64,000 nucleotides of DNA from Caprella mutica (GCA_947561585.1 CANNZV010001044.1:1-64000); one strand, 5' to 3'. Numbered from the stretch's first letter, positions 12,421 to 24,260 are shown. The notes: generated by a model not told the origin, from the sequence alone. Numbers and translations: made by a program.

Positions 12421-14640
12421 TACATATTGACATTACTAATACTAATATTTAGTTATTAATACATTAATAGTTACTAATATTTTTTTACTACAGTTATTAA
12501 ATTCTGTGTAACAAAAATATTAAAGTAACTAATATTAAGAGCATAAGATAACTTATGGTGAAACCGAAATAAAAAAAAAAATTCTTCAAGGAAAAACTCC
12601 CTAACTCGTATTTCAAGATGAATGAAAAGTGTATTCAATTTTTAATAGGAGGCTTGCATTTTCTGTTCTCTCATGCGCCACAGAGCAAATACAGTTTGTT
12701 TGTGTTATTGTTTGCGTGTTGTTTTGTTTCACAAAGTCTCTATTGAAGGCAACAGACGCAAACTTTGCTGTTGTTTGCCTAAGAAGATTGTTTCCCTTGG
12801 TATTCGCTCCACGGTAATTTCTCGTGTAGTTTCAGCTATGATGAATGGTTGAAAAAGAATAGAAACTATTTTGTAAGATGGATATGATGCGCCGTAGAAA
12901 GTTCATGTAGATGTATGAAACTTCATTTTTAAACAAGCTATTGAATCTTGTAAGTGTTTCCTTATGGTACTCTTTACTGTATTTTATTAAATATAAAACT
13001 AAATAAAACATTTTTCGTGGTATCGCGAACTCTTCAATTCATAAATGTTTGGTACTATTTAATGTAACATTTTGTAACAAAGCTAATAGGGTAAACGTTT
13101 GAGTTTGTTTTTAGTTTTTGTGTTCCCACCATTACTTTCTCTCTGGGTATTTAATACTTTAATTACCTGCAACAAGGAGTTGTCTACCTAAGGTTGAGGT
13201 GATGTAGTTTTTTAACGCTGATTGTTCCTTATGACGATCTTACCTTCCATTCATCTTCATGATTTATTTCTCTGAACAGAAGACATAAATCTCGTGACAG
13301 ATAATGCATGCCTCAGGGGCGGATTCTTTAATCTCTCCCTGCATTCCTCGTCTCCTTCGCTTGCTGCAGATTTATTCAAATCCGTTCCTACGTACTCTAC
13401 ACTCTGGTGAAATGCCTTCACTTTATAAATATGTAAGAGAATTCTCTTGCTCTCATTCAGTCATTAACGGAAAGAAATGTTAATTTCTAGAAATTTAAAA
13501 ATTTAAGAATTACGTGATTAATTCACGTATTTTCCAATTTTTTTCCATTCAAATAAAATGAAACGTTAAATCATTTTGGTTCGATTGTTCTGTCTCATTG
13601 TGACTGACTAATCAAAATTCCATAATATTTGAAAACTTTTCTCATTTCCTATTGAACTCTGAATCTATTTTCTAGAAATTGAAACAGAAACGATAGATTT
13701 GAATATATGACCTACCTATTCTCAACAGGTAGGTCACATATCCCTTATTATGAAGTAGTCACGAGTAGTACACCGTAGATATATGCTCAGTGTAACACTA
13801 CTTACAATGAATATCCCACAGCAGAGTTCCAATGTTAATTCCCAAAGATAACTTGTACGTAACTGCTATTATTGCTACTGAATCACAGTTTTGAGGCTTG
13901 AGAAACAAAACAGTCACCTCAAAGATTAGCATTTGAGTCACTGTACTCAGTCTCATCACTGAGGTAGAACTTCTGGATTCTGGGATTACTTGAAATGGTA
14001 CACGATAACATGTAGGGAAATGTGCTTAGATTCTTCAGAAAAAAGTAAATTGCAACTATTGAATACAGTTCTTCAGTATTAGTATAGTTTGCCGTATCAA
14101 GATAGTTTATTTTATCGATAGTACGGTAAGGTAGATAAGGCCCCTAATGTGGCACCTGAATATCTGCATCACTTCAGTCACGGTGATATTCGCATCAGTG
14201 TTCATTTTTCTGATAGAGCTAAAAGGCGCAATGATCTGAGTCTGGAAGCCGAAGTAGATTGTGTCTCATTTGCATAACTCATTCCATGAGGATTAGTGTC
14301 TACTTTCATATTAATGTTAGACAAAACATTCAATATCATAAATATGTTTTTTTGTGCATTTGTTTGCATGATATAACTGGAATGGAATATTTATAATCAT
14401 AATTCCTCTTTTAAATTTAAAGTTGCATTAGAGGAAGTTCAAAAAGAAAATATAAAGATATTTCAATTATAAGATCTTCATATTCTCAATTTTGTTAATT
14501 ATTATTATTAATCATGTGATTTTTTATATAATTAAAAAAATTCAATATATATAAATAAAAACCGTTCAAATAGTTGATAAAATTGTCTAAATTACACAGA
14601 GAAAATTATATTTCATTCATATTAAAGTGATTTTCATTTT
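12421..14640. other. AT-rich intergenic DNA with one hairpin, no gene seen
   Basis: No coding region is convincing; the 62-codon frame at 12629-12817 has no motif and no splice support. A 10-bp perfect inverted repeat lies at 13708-13717 and 13727-13736. The remainder is unique AT-rich DNA. Confidence 0.5.
13708..13736. repeat. short inverted repeat (10-bp arms)
   Basis: tgacctacct is followed after nine bases by its perfect complement aggtaggtca. It could form a hairpin or be an old element end. Nothing adjacent assigns a role. Confidence 0.7.
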
Positions 14641-14759
14641 TTTAATCATAGGTGGATATTTCCAAATATTGTCGCAGCGTTACAGCCAAACTGACCACTT
14701 TTGGTGCTAATTCTACTTTGGCGTAACTGCGCAGAACTACTCTGGGTACCTGCTCCTAT

Positions 14760-14820
14760 TTGCCTAGCGCGCTGCCTAACTTCAGACCGCGTATCCGAAG
14801 TTAGACAGCGCGCTAGGCAA
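14760..14820. repeat. GC-rich near-perfect hairpin (27-bp arms)
   Basis: Left arm tgcctagcgcgctgcctaac followed by ttcaga, and right arm that is its reverse complement with two mismatches (c/t and a/g), separated by about seven bases (ccgcgta). The arms end in ttgcc and ggcaa. Such a GC-rich structure is unusual in this AT-rich window. It may be the fused inverted termini of a small DNA transposon. The open frame spanning it is incidental. Confidence 0.85.
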
Positions 14821-14997
14821 TTATATGTATAATTGTTCAATATTGAGACTTTGTGATTAACTTTCAAAACATTTCAATTTGAAGATGTGTTGTGGATAAT
14901 TCTGCTAAATGAAATATAGTATATGTTATTGGCCATCCACTAAATATATCTTAAATTAACAATTTGCATTTTTTATTTCAGTCAGTAGATTCAGTCA

Positions 14998-15540
14998 GGC
15001 TCTAAATTCACTTTCTAATTTCAGACTAAATTATGTAATATCTCATTCTCAATTTTCTCTTTCCATTACTAGGCTCTAAATTCACTTTCTAATTTCAGAC
15101 TAAATTATGTAATATCTCATTCTCAATTTTCCCTTTCCATTACTAGGCTCTAAATTCACTTTCTAATTTCAGACTAAATTATGTAATATCTCATTCTCAA
15201 TTTTCTCTTTCCATTACTAGGCTCTAAATTCACTTTCTAATTTCAGACTAAATTATGTAATATCTCATTCTCAATTTTCTCTTTCCATTACTAGGCTCTA
15301 AATTCACTTTCTAATTTCAGACTAAATTATATAATATCTCATTCTCAATTTTCCCTTTCCATTACTAGGCTCTAAATTCACTTTCTAATTTCAGACTAAA
15401 TTATATAATATCTCATTCTCAATTTTCTCTTTCCATTGCTAGGCTCTAAATTCACTTTCTAATTTCAGACTAAATTATATAATATCTCATTCTCAATTTT
15501 TTCTTTCCATTACTAGGCTCTAAATTCACTTTCTAATTTC
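14998..15540. repeat. 74-bp minisatellite, ~7 copies
   Basis: Seven and a fraction copies at exact 74-bp spacing, each with ggctctaaattcactttc, tttcagactaaattatgtaa and ttttctctttccattactag. Variants (gtaatatc or ataatatc, ctct, ccct or ttct) cluster by position. Each unit carries two pyrimidine-rich stretches ending in AG, which resemble 3' splice sites. Confidence 0.96.
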
Positions 15541-17756
15541 TGAGTCTTCATTCTCACTCCAATCTTTGGAAATTATTAACACTGAAGAAAACCACCAGTG
15601 AGATTTAAGCTCCTCAAATTCAGGACACATTTTAGCCACAAGTCAAAAGTTGATGTTAACATTATATATTAAAGCTAATTTATTCACCAAAGGAATATAT
15701 TATCATTGGAACTTATTAGGAGTGAAATTGAGCGAGTTTATGTTAATAGGGAAATGATTTAGAATTTGATATCATTGCGTTATTTTGTAAAGAATATAAG
15801 GCCTCAATTTTATTTCAAAACATTATGTCTATTATTGCTTATAGTACAACAAAGTCACAGTGTTTAGTTATATATATAAAAATTTAGTATATATTATATG
15901 TATAGTCTTTATTATATATATAATTTTTCTCCATACAATTTCTTGTTGTCATTCAATAAATCAAACATAAGAAAGAAGGCATCTTTTTTCCCTAATAAAT
16001 ATAGGTATCTATTTCTCTGTTACTTTCTTTCAGCTCCTAAAAAGACATATTTTATTGCTGCTTCTTTTGGATTTGATCCAAATTGAATTATCAGATAAAT
16101 TTATCATGACTGGACACCAGAATTGAATTAGTTTGAGATTCTGTAGTAATAATATGTATTAATAGGAAAACTCCTGTGAGAATGTATATGTATTGGTAAG
16201 TTGCTGATTGCGACAAAGGCTGAAGAATTGCGACAAAGGATCTACAACTTATACCCTCTATAATATTAGCCATTTTGATTTCATTTTTTATGATTTCAAA
16301 TCTAGATCAATAGGTTCCCAATAATTGGTCTGAAATTTTATCGTTCTATGTTTTTACCTCACTCACTATTTAAATAGAGATGAACCCATTTGTGTAATTT
16401 ATCTTCTGGCGTAAAGAAAACATAGAAAGGAGTTGTTAACTCATTTGTTGTCAGTGGTAATTTATTGGCACTGCAAGAAGTCCATTATTTGTAATGGTTC
16501 CTCTGGAGTGGAAAGCCACTGGGGCAGTTTGAGGAGGAAGAAATTACTCTCTTTGCCTCGTCAGTGAGGAAATATTGACATTGTAACCATTCATGGTGAA
16601 AAAAAAAATGTTTATTTAGATATTTATTTTCTTATTGGTAATACATAATAATATCATTGTATGATATTATTTATGAAATTCAATTATTATAGAAGATTGT
16701 TTCAAAATTTACGCATGGAATTTTAAGGCAGATAAATGACGCCTTGCCATCTGACTGCAATTGTAAAGCATTGATGTTGTAGTAAATTGATTTTGTTGAT
16801 ATTATTAATACTAATTCATTAATTTTATCAATTTAAGAATATTTACTACTTAATACTTTGATGTTAGATTTTATGCAAATGTTTTAACTTCATCTGAATG
16901 TAGAGTTGTTCTCTCTATTGCCCCGCCTCATTCAGTTTTTGACTCCCAGATGGCGCTGATTGGAGCTTTTGGTCTTCACAGACCTAACTAGAGACTAAAA
17001 ATCTCACTGACTTTATCACAAACTTTGATGACGAAGAAAAAGAGAGAATTTTAACCAAAGTCTCTCGGTAGTTGGAAATTCAAAATCAAATCAAGGAACA
17101 GTACAACTTTGGATAAGAAGGAGAAAAGAATAAGATTTAATTTTGATTGGCTTATCTTATTGCAGTTATTGTAATATGACTTTTCGTTTTATTATATAGT
17201 GAATATTTCTTTTACGTATACGTTGATGTTTGAAAAGTTTTTGCTTTCCTTATTATGGCTGGAATGAGTTTTCCACCGGTTTAAGTTATGTTGATGAAGG
17301 AGTTACAGAGCAGAAAATTATGGCTATAAAATAAGGATGCATTGGAATTACTGCTTAATGAGCGATTTTGCTGCTTTCGAATCTATGAGTCTGACTTCCC
17401 AATTATTGTATCTATTTTTCAAATTAATTTAATTTATTGAAAGGAGAAAATAAGAAGAATAATCTATTATATAATAAAATTATTTCATATTCTATTCCTA
17501 AATCTCCAGAAAGAAAATATATATCATTAAAATAATTTAAAAAAGTTTCATGTTATGAATATGATTCATCTGTGAGTTTATATACACTTTTTTGGAAGTT
17601 GCTGAAGCTTAATGTAAAGTTGTACATCACGAGAGTTCTCCAGCCTCATTTACTCTAATAGATCTCTTTGGAAGTACTCCCACCTACTCCAGAGTAATAA
17701 TCTGTTAAAGTTAGCAGTGGAGTACCTAACTAACTTGTCTTCATTATTATTCTTAG
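15541..17756. other. AT-rich intergenic DNA, no gene seen
   Basis: Contains the inverted arm of repeat D (15935-16141). The open frames at 15898-16086 and 16091-16273 overlap that repeat and are not credible genes. A somewhat GC-richer patch near 16400-16600 shows no recognisable coding frame. Confidence 0.5.
15935..16141 (-). repeat. dispersed repeat D, copy 2
   Basis: Reverse complement of 2014-2220, nearly identical. On the + strand it includes agaaagaaggcatctttttt and ggatttgatccaaattgaat. The two copies face each other across 13.7 kb. Confidence 0.85.
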
Positions 17757-17869
17757 GCTGAAGATATTCACAGTGGTTTGAACTTACAGAGACAGGCAGA
17801 TGCTCTTAGTAAATTATGGAGTCAAATTTTAAACTTCGTTATAGTTGGAGATGATGGAAATGTTGGTTA
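17757..17869 (+). CDS. candidate isolated exon, product unknown
   Basis: A textbook 3' splice site (cctaactaac branch-point words, then a pyrimidine-rich tract ending ttcttag) is followed directly by 36 open codons reading AEDIHSGLNLQRQADALSKL and then WSQILNFVIVGDDGNVG before TAG. The amino-acid mix is more protein-like than the usual AT-driven frames here. I do not recognise the family, and no neighbouring exon could be found. It could be a terminal coding exon, a relic or chance. Confidence 0.25.
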
Positions 17870-17916
17870 GAGGAGCAACAAGGAAGAAAATATTTTAGAA
17901 TATAGAATTAAATATA

Positions 17917-17930
17917 GGGGGGGGGGGGGA
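17917..17930. repeat. poly-G run
   Basis: A homopolymer of about thirteen G in AT-rich DNA. Its length is likely polymorphic and prone to sequencing error. Confidence 0.85.
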
Positions 17931-18860
17931 TTTTTATGGTGCTTATATCCTATATCATTCGTGAATTATATTGAAAATAACTTTAAAACGAAGATAATCC
18001 TTTGAAAGTTTAATAGTCTATCGCAAGAAAGAATATAAGAAAGGCAATTGTTCATTTGTTTTAAATGATAATTCTAATGAATTCCCTGCTTCATCATTGA
18101 TTCTGACCGAAAGCATAAAATATAGTTAGAGCGAACTAGAAGAATGTGGTGTACGTGCCCTTTGGCTAGAATTCTAATTTCCTCTCGATAGAAAATGAAT
18201 GGCCCAATTTTTTAATTCTTAGGTGGATATTTCCCTTCCAATATCAGCAACTCATCGACTGAAATTATTGACTAATTTGGAGAACCATTAACAATGGAAT
18301 GAAAGCTTCAGTATTTAGTGATATATTACAGAATTGAGAAAATTGTGAGTATAATTTTGATTATTTACGTTACTAGTTATTATCTTCGCTTCAATGTTCG
18401 ATGTCTATTCATAAGACTGTATAGAATTACTCATACACTGTGCAGCTATAACGCAAATAATTTAAATCTTCTGTTTTTCTTACTTTGCTCATTTGTAGGA
18501 GTTAATTATAATGATTATTGTTCGTAAATACTCAAAAATGACTGATAATTAATAATATTCCTTAATTATCAATATGTCTTAGGTTTTTAGCTAATTACAT
18601 TTAACAATCATAGAAACTCTTAAGAAACTCTAAACATCAATATATTATATTTTCCTTCGCCATTGGAATAAATAAAATCTCTACCTGACTCATTAACGAA
18701 AAGGCTCTAATTATTTATTGTGAATTAACAAACAAACAATTAGGCAAAGTAGACACAGCTGCCGCTGTCTCTTCCGTCGGAATCGGAATGACTTTTACCG
18801 GAAAAAATGTTTGGCTCGAGTAAACAAAACGACTGAATCGAACAAATCAACCAAATATGA
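17931..18860. other. AT-rich intergenic DNA, no gene seen
   Basis: Only short AT-driven frames are present, including a 69-codon frame at 18318-18527 with hydrophobic residues but no motif. No RNA gene or regulatory structure is recognised. Confidence 0.5.
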
Positions 18861-19150
18861 GCGTGCAAACACTTTATTGAGTTTACAAACACTTTAGTGA
18901 GTGTACAAACACTTTAGTGAGTGTACAGACACTTTAGTGAGTGTATAAAAACACATTGGTAAGTGTATAAAACACTTCAGTAAGTGTACAAACACTTTAG
19001 TAAGTGTACAAACACTTTAGTCAGTTTAAACACACGTTTCTAAGTGTGTTAACACTCTAGTGAGTGTAAAAACTTTAATGAGTGTAAACAGACGCTTCTA
19101 AGTGTACAGACCTTTCAGTAAGTGTGCAAATACTTCAATAAGTGTACTAT
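18861..19150. repeat. 20-bp degenerate minisatellite
   Basis: About fourteen copies of gtgtacaaacactttagtga with frequent substitutions and one- to two-base indels, more diverged than its neighbour at 19171. The word gtgt...acac recurs in both orientations inside the unit. Confidence 0.9.
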
Positions 19151-19170
19151 TACACTTAGAACTCTGTGCA

Positions 19171-20001
19171 CGCCGCTCTCAGAGTTACTTTTAACTGCTG
19201 AGACGCTGCTCTCAGAGTCACTTTTAACTGCCAAGTTGCTGCTCTCAGAGTCACTTCTAACTGCCAAGACGCTGCTCTCAGAGTCACTTTTAACTGCCAA
19301 GACGCTGCTCTCAGAGTCACTTCTAACTGCCAAGACGCTGCTCTCAGAGTCACTTTTAACTGCCGAGACGCTGCTCTCAGAGTCACTTTTAACTGCTGAG
19401 ACGCTGCTCTCAGAGTCACTTTTAACTGCCAAGTTGCTGCTCTCAGAGTCACTTCTAACTGCCAAGACGCTGCTCTCAGAGTCACTTTTAACTGCCAAGA
19501 CGCTGCTCTCAGAGTCACTTCTAACTGCCAAGACGCTGCTCTCAGAGTCACTTTTAACTGCCGAGACGCTGCTCTCAGAGTCACTTTTAACTGCCAAGAC
19601 GCTGCTCTCAGAGTCACTTTTAACTGCCAAGACGCTGCTCTCAGAGTCACTTCTAACTGCCAAGACGCTGCTCTCAGAGTCACTTTTAACTGCTGAGATG
19701 CTGCTCTCAGAGTCACTTTTAACTGTAGAGACGCTGCTCTCAGAGTCACTTTAAACTGCTGAGACGCTGCTCTCAGAGTCACTTTTAACTGCTGAGACGC
19801 TGCTCTCAGAGTCACTTTTAACTGCTGAGACGCTGCTCTCAGAGTCACTTTTAACTGCTGAGACGCTGCTCTCAGAGTCACTTTTAACTGCTGAGACGCT
19901 GCTCTCAGAGTCACTTTTAACTGCTGAGACGCTGCTCTCAGAGTCACTTTTAACTGCTGAGACGCTGCTCTCAGAGTCACTTTTAACTGCTGAGACGCTG
20001 T
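19171..20001. repeat. 33-bp minisatellite with higher-order blocks
   Basis: About 25 copies of a 33-bp unit containing gctgctctcagagtcact and tttaactgc. The variant ccaagttgctg recurs 198 bp apart (19231 and 19429), marking a six-unit block that was duplicated. The last eight or so units are nearly uniform (gctgagacg). Because 33 is a multiple of three, frames of 180-270 codons appear on both strands (TLRAASQQLKV, LLTAETLLSES and AVKSDSESSVL repeats). I treat them as satellite by-products. Confidence 0.95.
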
Positions 20002-21672
20002 TCTTTGGCGCTATAATCCTACATAAAAATGACAGAATTATGACATCAAATAGGCTTAGTTAAATGCAAACAAACAATTCTGTGATAGTAACTTTTTCTT
20101 GTCTCAAATGAATACATTTATTGGGCTGCAACAATGGCTGCATGTGATTTTCTGCTGCAGTTGCAATATATAAACATTTTCTCAGGAATTATTTCGCTCT
20201 TGGCAACAAAAATGGAAATTGTTACATAATGTAAAAAGAAACTCGTGGAGCTGATGGAAATATATTAACAGGAGATATAAACGAGGAAACTTTGTGATGT
20301 TTATATGTACTAAAAGAGATATGTATTATGCACCGTTTCTTGAAATTAATGTCCATAGGAGCATAGTATAAAATAGTTTGTACAAGTTATGAGGTTATGG
20401 TTAACTTCTTAATTTAATGATATTTAAAAATTTAAATATAATTTTCTTAATCTGCATCCAGAAAGACTAACTTTAAACATTCAAAATATGAACAAAGTGT
20501 ATTTCATTGAATGATCATTTTGTGTATTATAATTTTAGGCAATATATAAATAAATAATGAATTTTTTTATCATAAAAATTTTTTATGAAAAAAATGTATA
20601 AAATTATATAAAATTATTTTTATATACCTAATATTTTTCATAATCATTTTTCGTAAAATTTTTATGAATAATTTAGTTCAATTTTTTTATATAATTAAAA
20701 AAAAATTATATACTTTTTATTTCATATAATTCACATAATTCTATTTTACAATAATTTAATTCATAGTTGCAAACTTTCAGCGTGTGTTTCTAGCGTTAAT
20801 TCTCTACAGGACAGATCGTCACTCCCGTAAAAAGGGAAAAAAGTCCACTGTCCAGCAGTTGAGTGTTCCCTCTCTTCAAAATGAAGTGTAATTTAGCGTG
20901 TTTGTATACGGGCTGATGTATTACGTCCTTTAGGCAACACTGACATTGCAGATGATTGATGCTGCACGGATTTAACCGACAAATTTAAATAGGGAATTAG
21001 GGGATATCTCACAGGAGAAATAATATTGCAAGAACGGATTAGATTACGAAAAATGATGTATTGAATGTAAATTATGCCATTTATGCCATAAGGAAATTAT
21101 ATTTTATACGATATGCCCGATCATTACCAATACTCAAAGTTGTTTATTGATTTGTGTATTTGGTTAGCTAAATAACTAAATAATTATCCAATTTATAGTA
21201 TAAAATGTGAAATATAAAATTGAAAAACTAAATATCTCTTTTCTAGGCAATATATTTTCTGTAATTGATTTCAATTAAATATTTACATGATTCACTATCT
21301 GTGATTGGGCAAATGACATGAAAATCAGAAAATGTTGTATTAGTGCCATCTTCTTAATATACTTAAGTATAATTACTTAATTCAAAACAAATAGTTAAAT
21401 ATAAACTAAAAGTATTAATAAATATATAGCCGCTATAGATCGTTTTATCTCACTACAGTAATTATTACTTTGTTTTAAAACAAAACGAAGTCTCTACTTT
21501 TTGTGAGTTGCCAACAGAAACTAAGCTCCTCACTGCAGGTATCTATTTGAGCCAAGGATTTATTTGGTGGCTGGAAAAATGATTTTTTTGGCGCAGAGTT
21601 GAAAATCTCTTCAGAGAGAAACGAAAAATTTGAATGTCAAGAATTCGACAAATGTTGACTGATTTTGAGTTG
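20002..21672. other. AT-rich intergenic DNA, no gene seen
   Basis: Holds a very AT-rich patch at 20560-20740 with many atttttta and tataaaa words. A more balanced segment at 20780-20990 has no recognisable frame. No gene is supported. Confidence 0.5.
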
Positions 21673-22354
21673 GAGATGATTAGGACATTGAGATGTTATT
21701 AGATTATTAGGAAATTGAGAGGTTGTTAGATAATTAGGACATTGAGATGTTATTAGATAATTAGGACATTGAGATGTTATTAGATAATTAGGACATTGAG
21801 ATGTTATTAGATAATAAGGACATTGAGATGTTATTAGATTATTAGGAAATTGAGATGTTGTTAGATAATTAGGACATTGAGATGTTATTAGATGATTAGG
21901 ACATTGAGATGTTATTAGTTTATTAGGAAATTGAGAGGTTGTTAGATAATTAGGACATTGAGATGTTATTAGATAATTAGGACATTGAGATGTTATTAGA
22001 TAATTAGGACATTGAGATGTTATTAGATAATAAGGACATTGAGATGTTATTAGATAATTAGGATATTGAGATGTTATTAGATAATTAGGACATTGAGAGG
22101 TTATTAGACAATTAGGACATTGAGAGGTTGTTAGATAATTAGGACATTGAGATGTTATTAGATAATTAGGGCATTGAGATGTTATTAGATAATTAGGACA
22201 TTGAGAGGTTGTTAGATAATTAGGATATTGAGATGTTATTAGATAATTAGGACATTGAGATATCATTAGATAATTAGGACATTGAGATGTTATTAGATAA
22301 TTAGGACATTGAGATGTTATTAGATAATTAGGACATTGAGAGGTTATTAGATAA
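21673..22354. repeat. 27-bp minisatellite, ~25 copies
   Basis: Unit of 27 bp containing gataattaggacattgagat and gttatta, with variants (ttaggaaat, gaggttgtt, aataagg) that recur in multi-unit blocks. On the minus strand 27 bp equals nine codons, giving a 209-codon frame of QCPNYLITS repeats. There is no signal peptide, intron or flanking gene structure, so I do not call it coding. Confidence 0.95.
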
Positions 22355-22769
22355 TTTATTATTTTTTTTTATTCATAAATATCTTATTTTATTACTTAGT
22401 TTGTAACATAATTTGTTGAACTGTCGCCTGAAGTTAATGAAATATTTTCTAATGAATTATTCAAATTTATATTTTAGTCTTCAAGAATTTGTTACTCACA
22501 CTAAATACTAGCCATTAGAATCGAATAGTTAAATTATTTCATATTTATTGTATTTTTCCATGAAATTTTCATGAAAACACACATGTTCATTGACACAAGT
22601 GTACAAATAGTATTCCCCAAATAGTTTGCCTGTTTCAAGAAGATAAATAAGTTGAATTGCCTTAAATTCCTGGAGACAAAGTTTGTCTTTGGAAAAGTTG
22701 AGAAACTCAGTGGAACTTAAACCACCTTTGGAAAAGTGGAAAGAAAACTATTTGAATATAGATAGTGTT

Positions 22770-22885
22770 ATCACTTTTCTTAATCGAAACATCACTTATA
22801 TTAATATAATCATCACTTTTCTTAATCAAATCATCACTTTTAATAATCAAATCATCACTTTTCTTAATCAAAGCATCACTAACAT
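22770..22885. repeat. 21-bp minisatellite, ~5.5 copies
   Basis: Five and a half units of atcacttttcttaatcaaat type, moderately diverged. It lies 0.4 kb right of the 27-bp array and 0.1 kb left of the 41-bp array. Confidence 0.88.
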
Positions 22886-22980
22886 CATCCTCATTCCTCA
22901 ATCACATTTCTCATAACATCATTAAACAAAAACCTTAGTCACATTCAAAACTAGTCTGTAAATTCTCTGTAAATATTCCC

Positions 22981-24260
22981 TTCTCTCCTCATTGTCTCTC
23001 TGACTCTCACGTGGAGAGGTTCTCTCTCCTCTTTGTCTCTCTGACTCTCACGTGGAGAGGTTCTCTCTCTTCATTATCTCTCTGACTCTCACGTGGATAG
23101 GTTCTCTCTCCTCTTTGTCTCTCTGACTCTCACGTGGAGAGGTTCTCTCTCCTCATTGTCTCTCTGACTCTCACGTACAGAGGTTCTCTCTCCTCATTAT
23201 CTCTCTGACTCTCACGTGGAGAGGTTCTCTCTCCTCTTTGTCTCTCTGACTCTCACGTGGAGAGGTTCTCTCTCCTCTTTGTCTCTCTGACTCTCACGTG
23301 GAGAGGTTCTCTCTCCTCATTGTCTCTCTGACTCTCACGTACAGAGGTTCTCTCTCCTCATTATCTCTCTGACTCTCACGTGGAGAGGTTCTCTCTCCTC
23401 TTTGTCTCTCTGACTCTCACGTGGAGAGGTTCTCTCTCCTCTTTGTCTCTCTGACTCTCACGTGGAGAGGTTCTCTCTCCTCTTTGTCTCTCTGACTCTC
23501 ACGTGGAGAGGTTCTCTCTCCTCTTTGTCTCTCTGACTCTCACGTGGAGAGGTTCTCTCTCCTCATTGTCTCTCTGACTCTCACGTACAGAGGTTCTCTC
23601 TCCTCATTATCTCTCTGACTCTCACGTGGAGAGGTTCTCTCTCCTCTTTGTCTCTCTGACTCTCACGTGGAGAGGTTCTCTCTCCTCTTTGTCTCTCTGA
23701 CTCTCACGTGGAGAGGTTCTCTCTCCTCATTGTCTCTCTGACTCTCACGTACAGAGGTTCTCTCTCCTCATTATCTCTCTGACTCTCACGTGGAGAGGTT
23801 CTCTATCCTCTTTGTCTCTCTGACTCTCACGTGGAGAGGTTCTCTCTCCTCTTTGTCTCTCTGACTCTCACGTGGAGAGGTTCTCTCTCCTCATTGTCTC
23901 TCTGACTCTCACGTACAGAGGTTCTCTCTCCTCATTATCTCTCTGACTCTCACGTGGAGAGGTTCTCTCTCCTCTTTGTCTCTCTGACTCTCACGTGGAG
24001 AGGTTCTCTCTCCTCTTTGTCTCTCTGACTCTCACGTGGAGAGGTTCTCTCTCCTCATTGTCTCTCTGACTCTCACGTACAGAGGTTCTCTCTCCTCATT
24101 ATCTCTCTGACTCTCACGTGGAGAGGTTCTCTATCCTCTTTGTCTCTCTGACTCTCACGTGGAGAGGTTCTCTCTCCTCTTTGTCTCTCTGACTCTCACG
24201 TGGAGAGGTTCTCTCTCTGACTCTCACGTGGAGAGGTTCTCTCTCCTCTCTGACTCTCAT
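22981..24260. repeat. 41-bp minisatellite with four-unit higher-order repeat
   Basis: About 31 copies at 41-bp spacing, each with ctctctgactctcacgtgga and gaggttctctctcctc. One unit type reads cacgtac instead of cacgtgg. It recurs every 164 bp, or 246 bp once, at about 23170, 23335, 23583, 23748, 23912 and 24076, always followed by an attatctc unit. That is a four-unit higher-order repeat. Most units carry the CACGTG palindrome. One strand is almost purely pyrimidine apart from the CACGTG region. Confidence 0.97.

Noticed and set aside
19115..19980. Repeat-protein-like frames of 180-270 codons on both strands
   Set aside because: They come from the 33-bp array. Open frames on both strands and absence of gene structure point to satellite DNA, not a protein.
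21637..22266. 209-codon QCPNYLITS repeat protein on the minus strand
   Set aside because: The 27-bp unit is a multiple of three and stop-free, and no promoter, leader or splice structure is visible. Kept only as a check in the findings.
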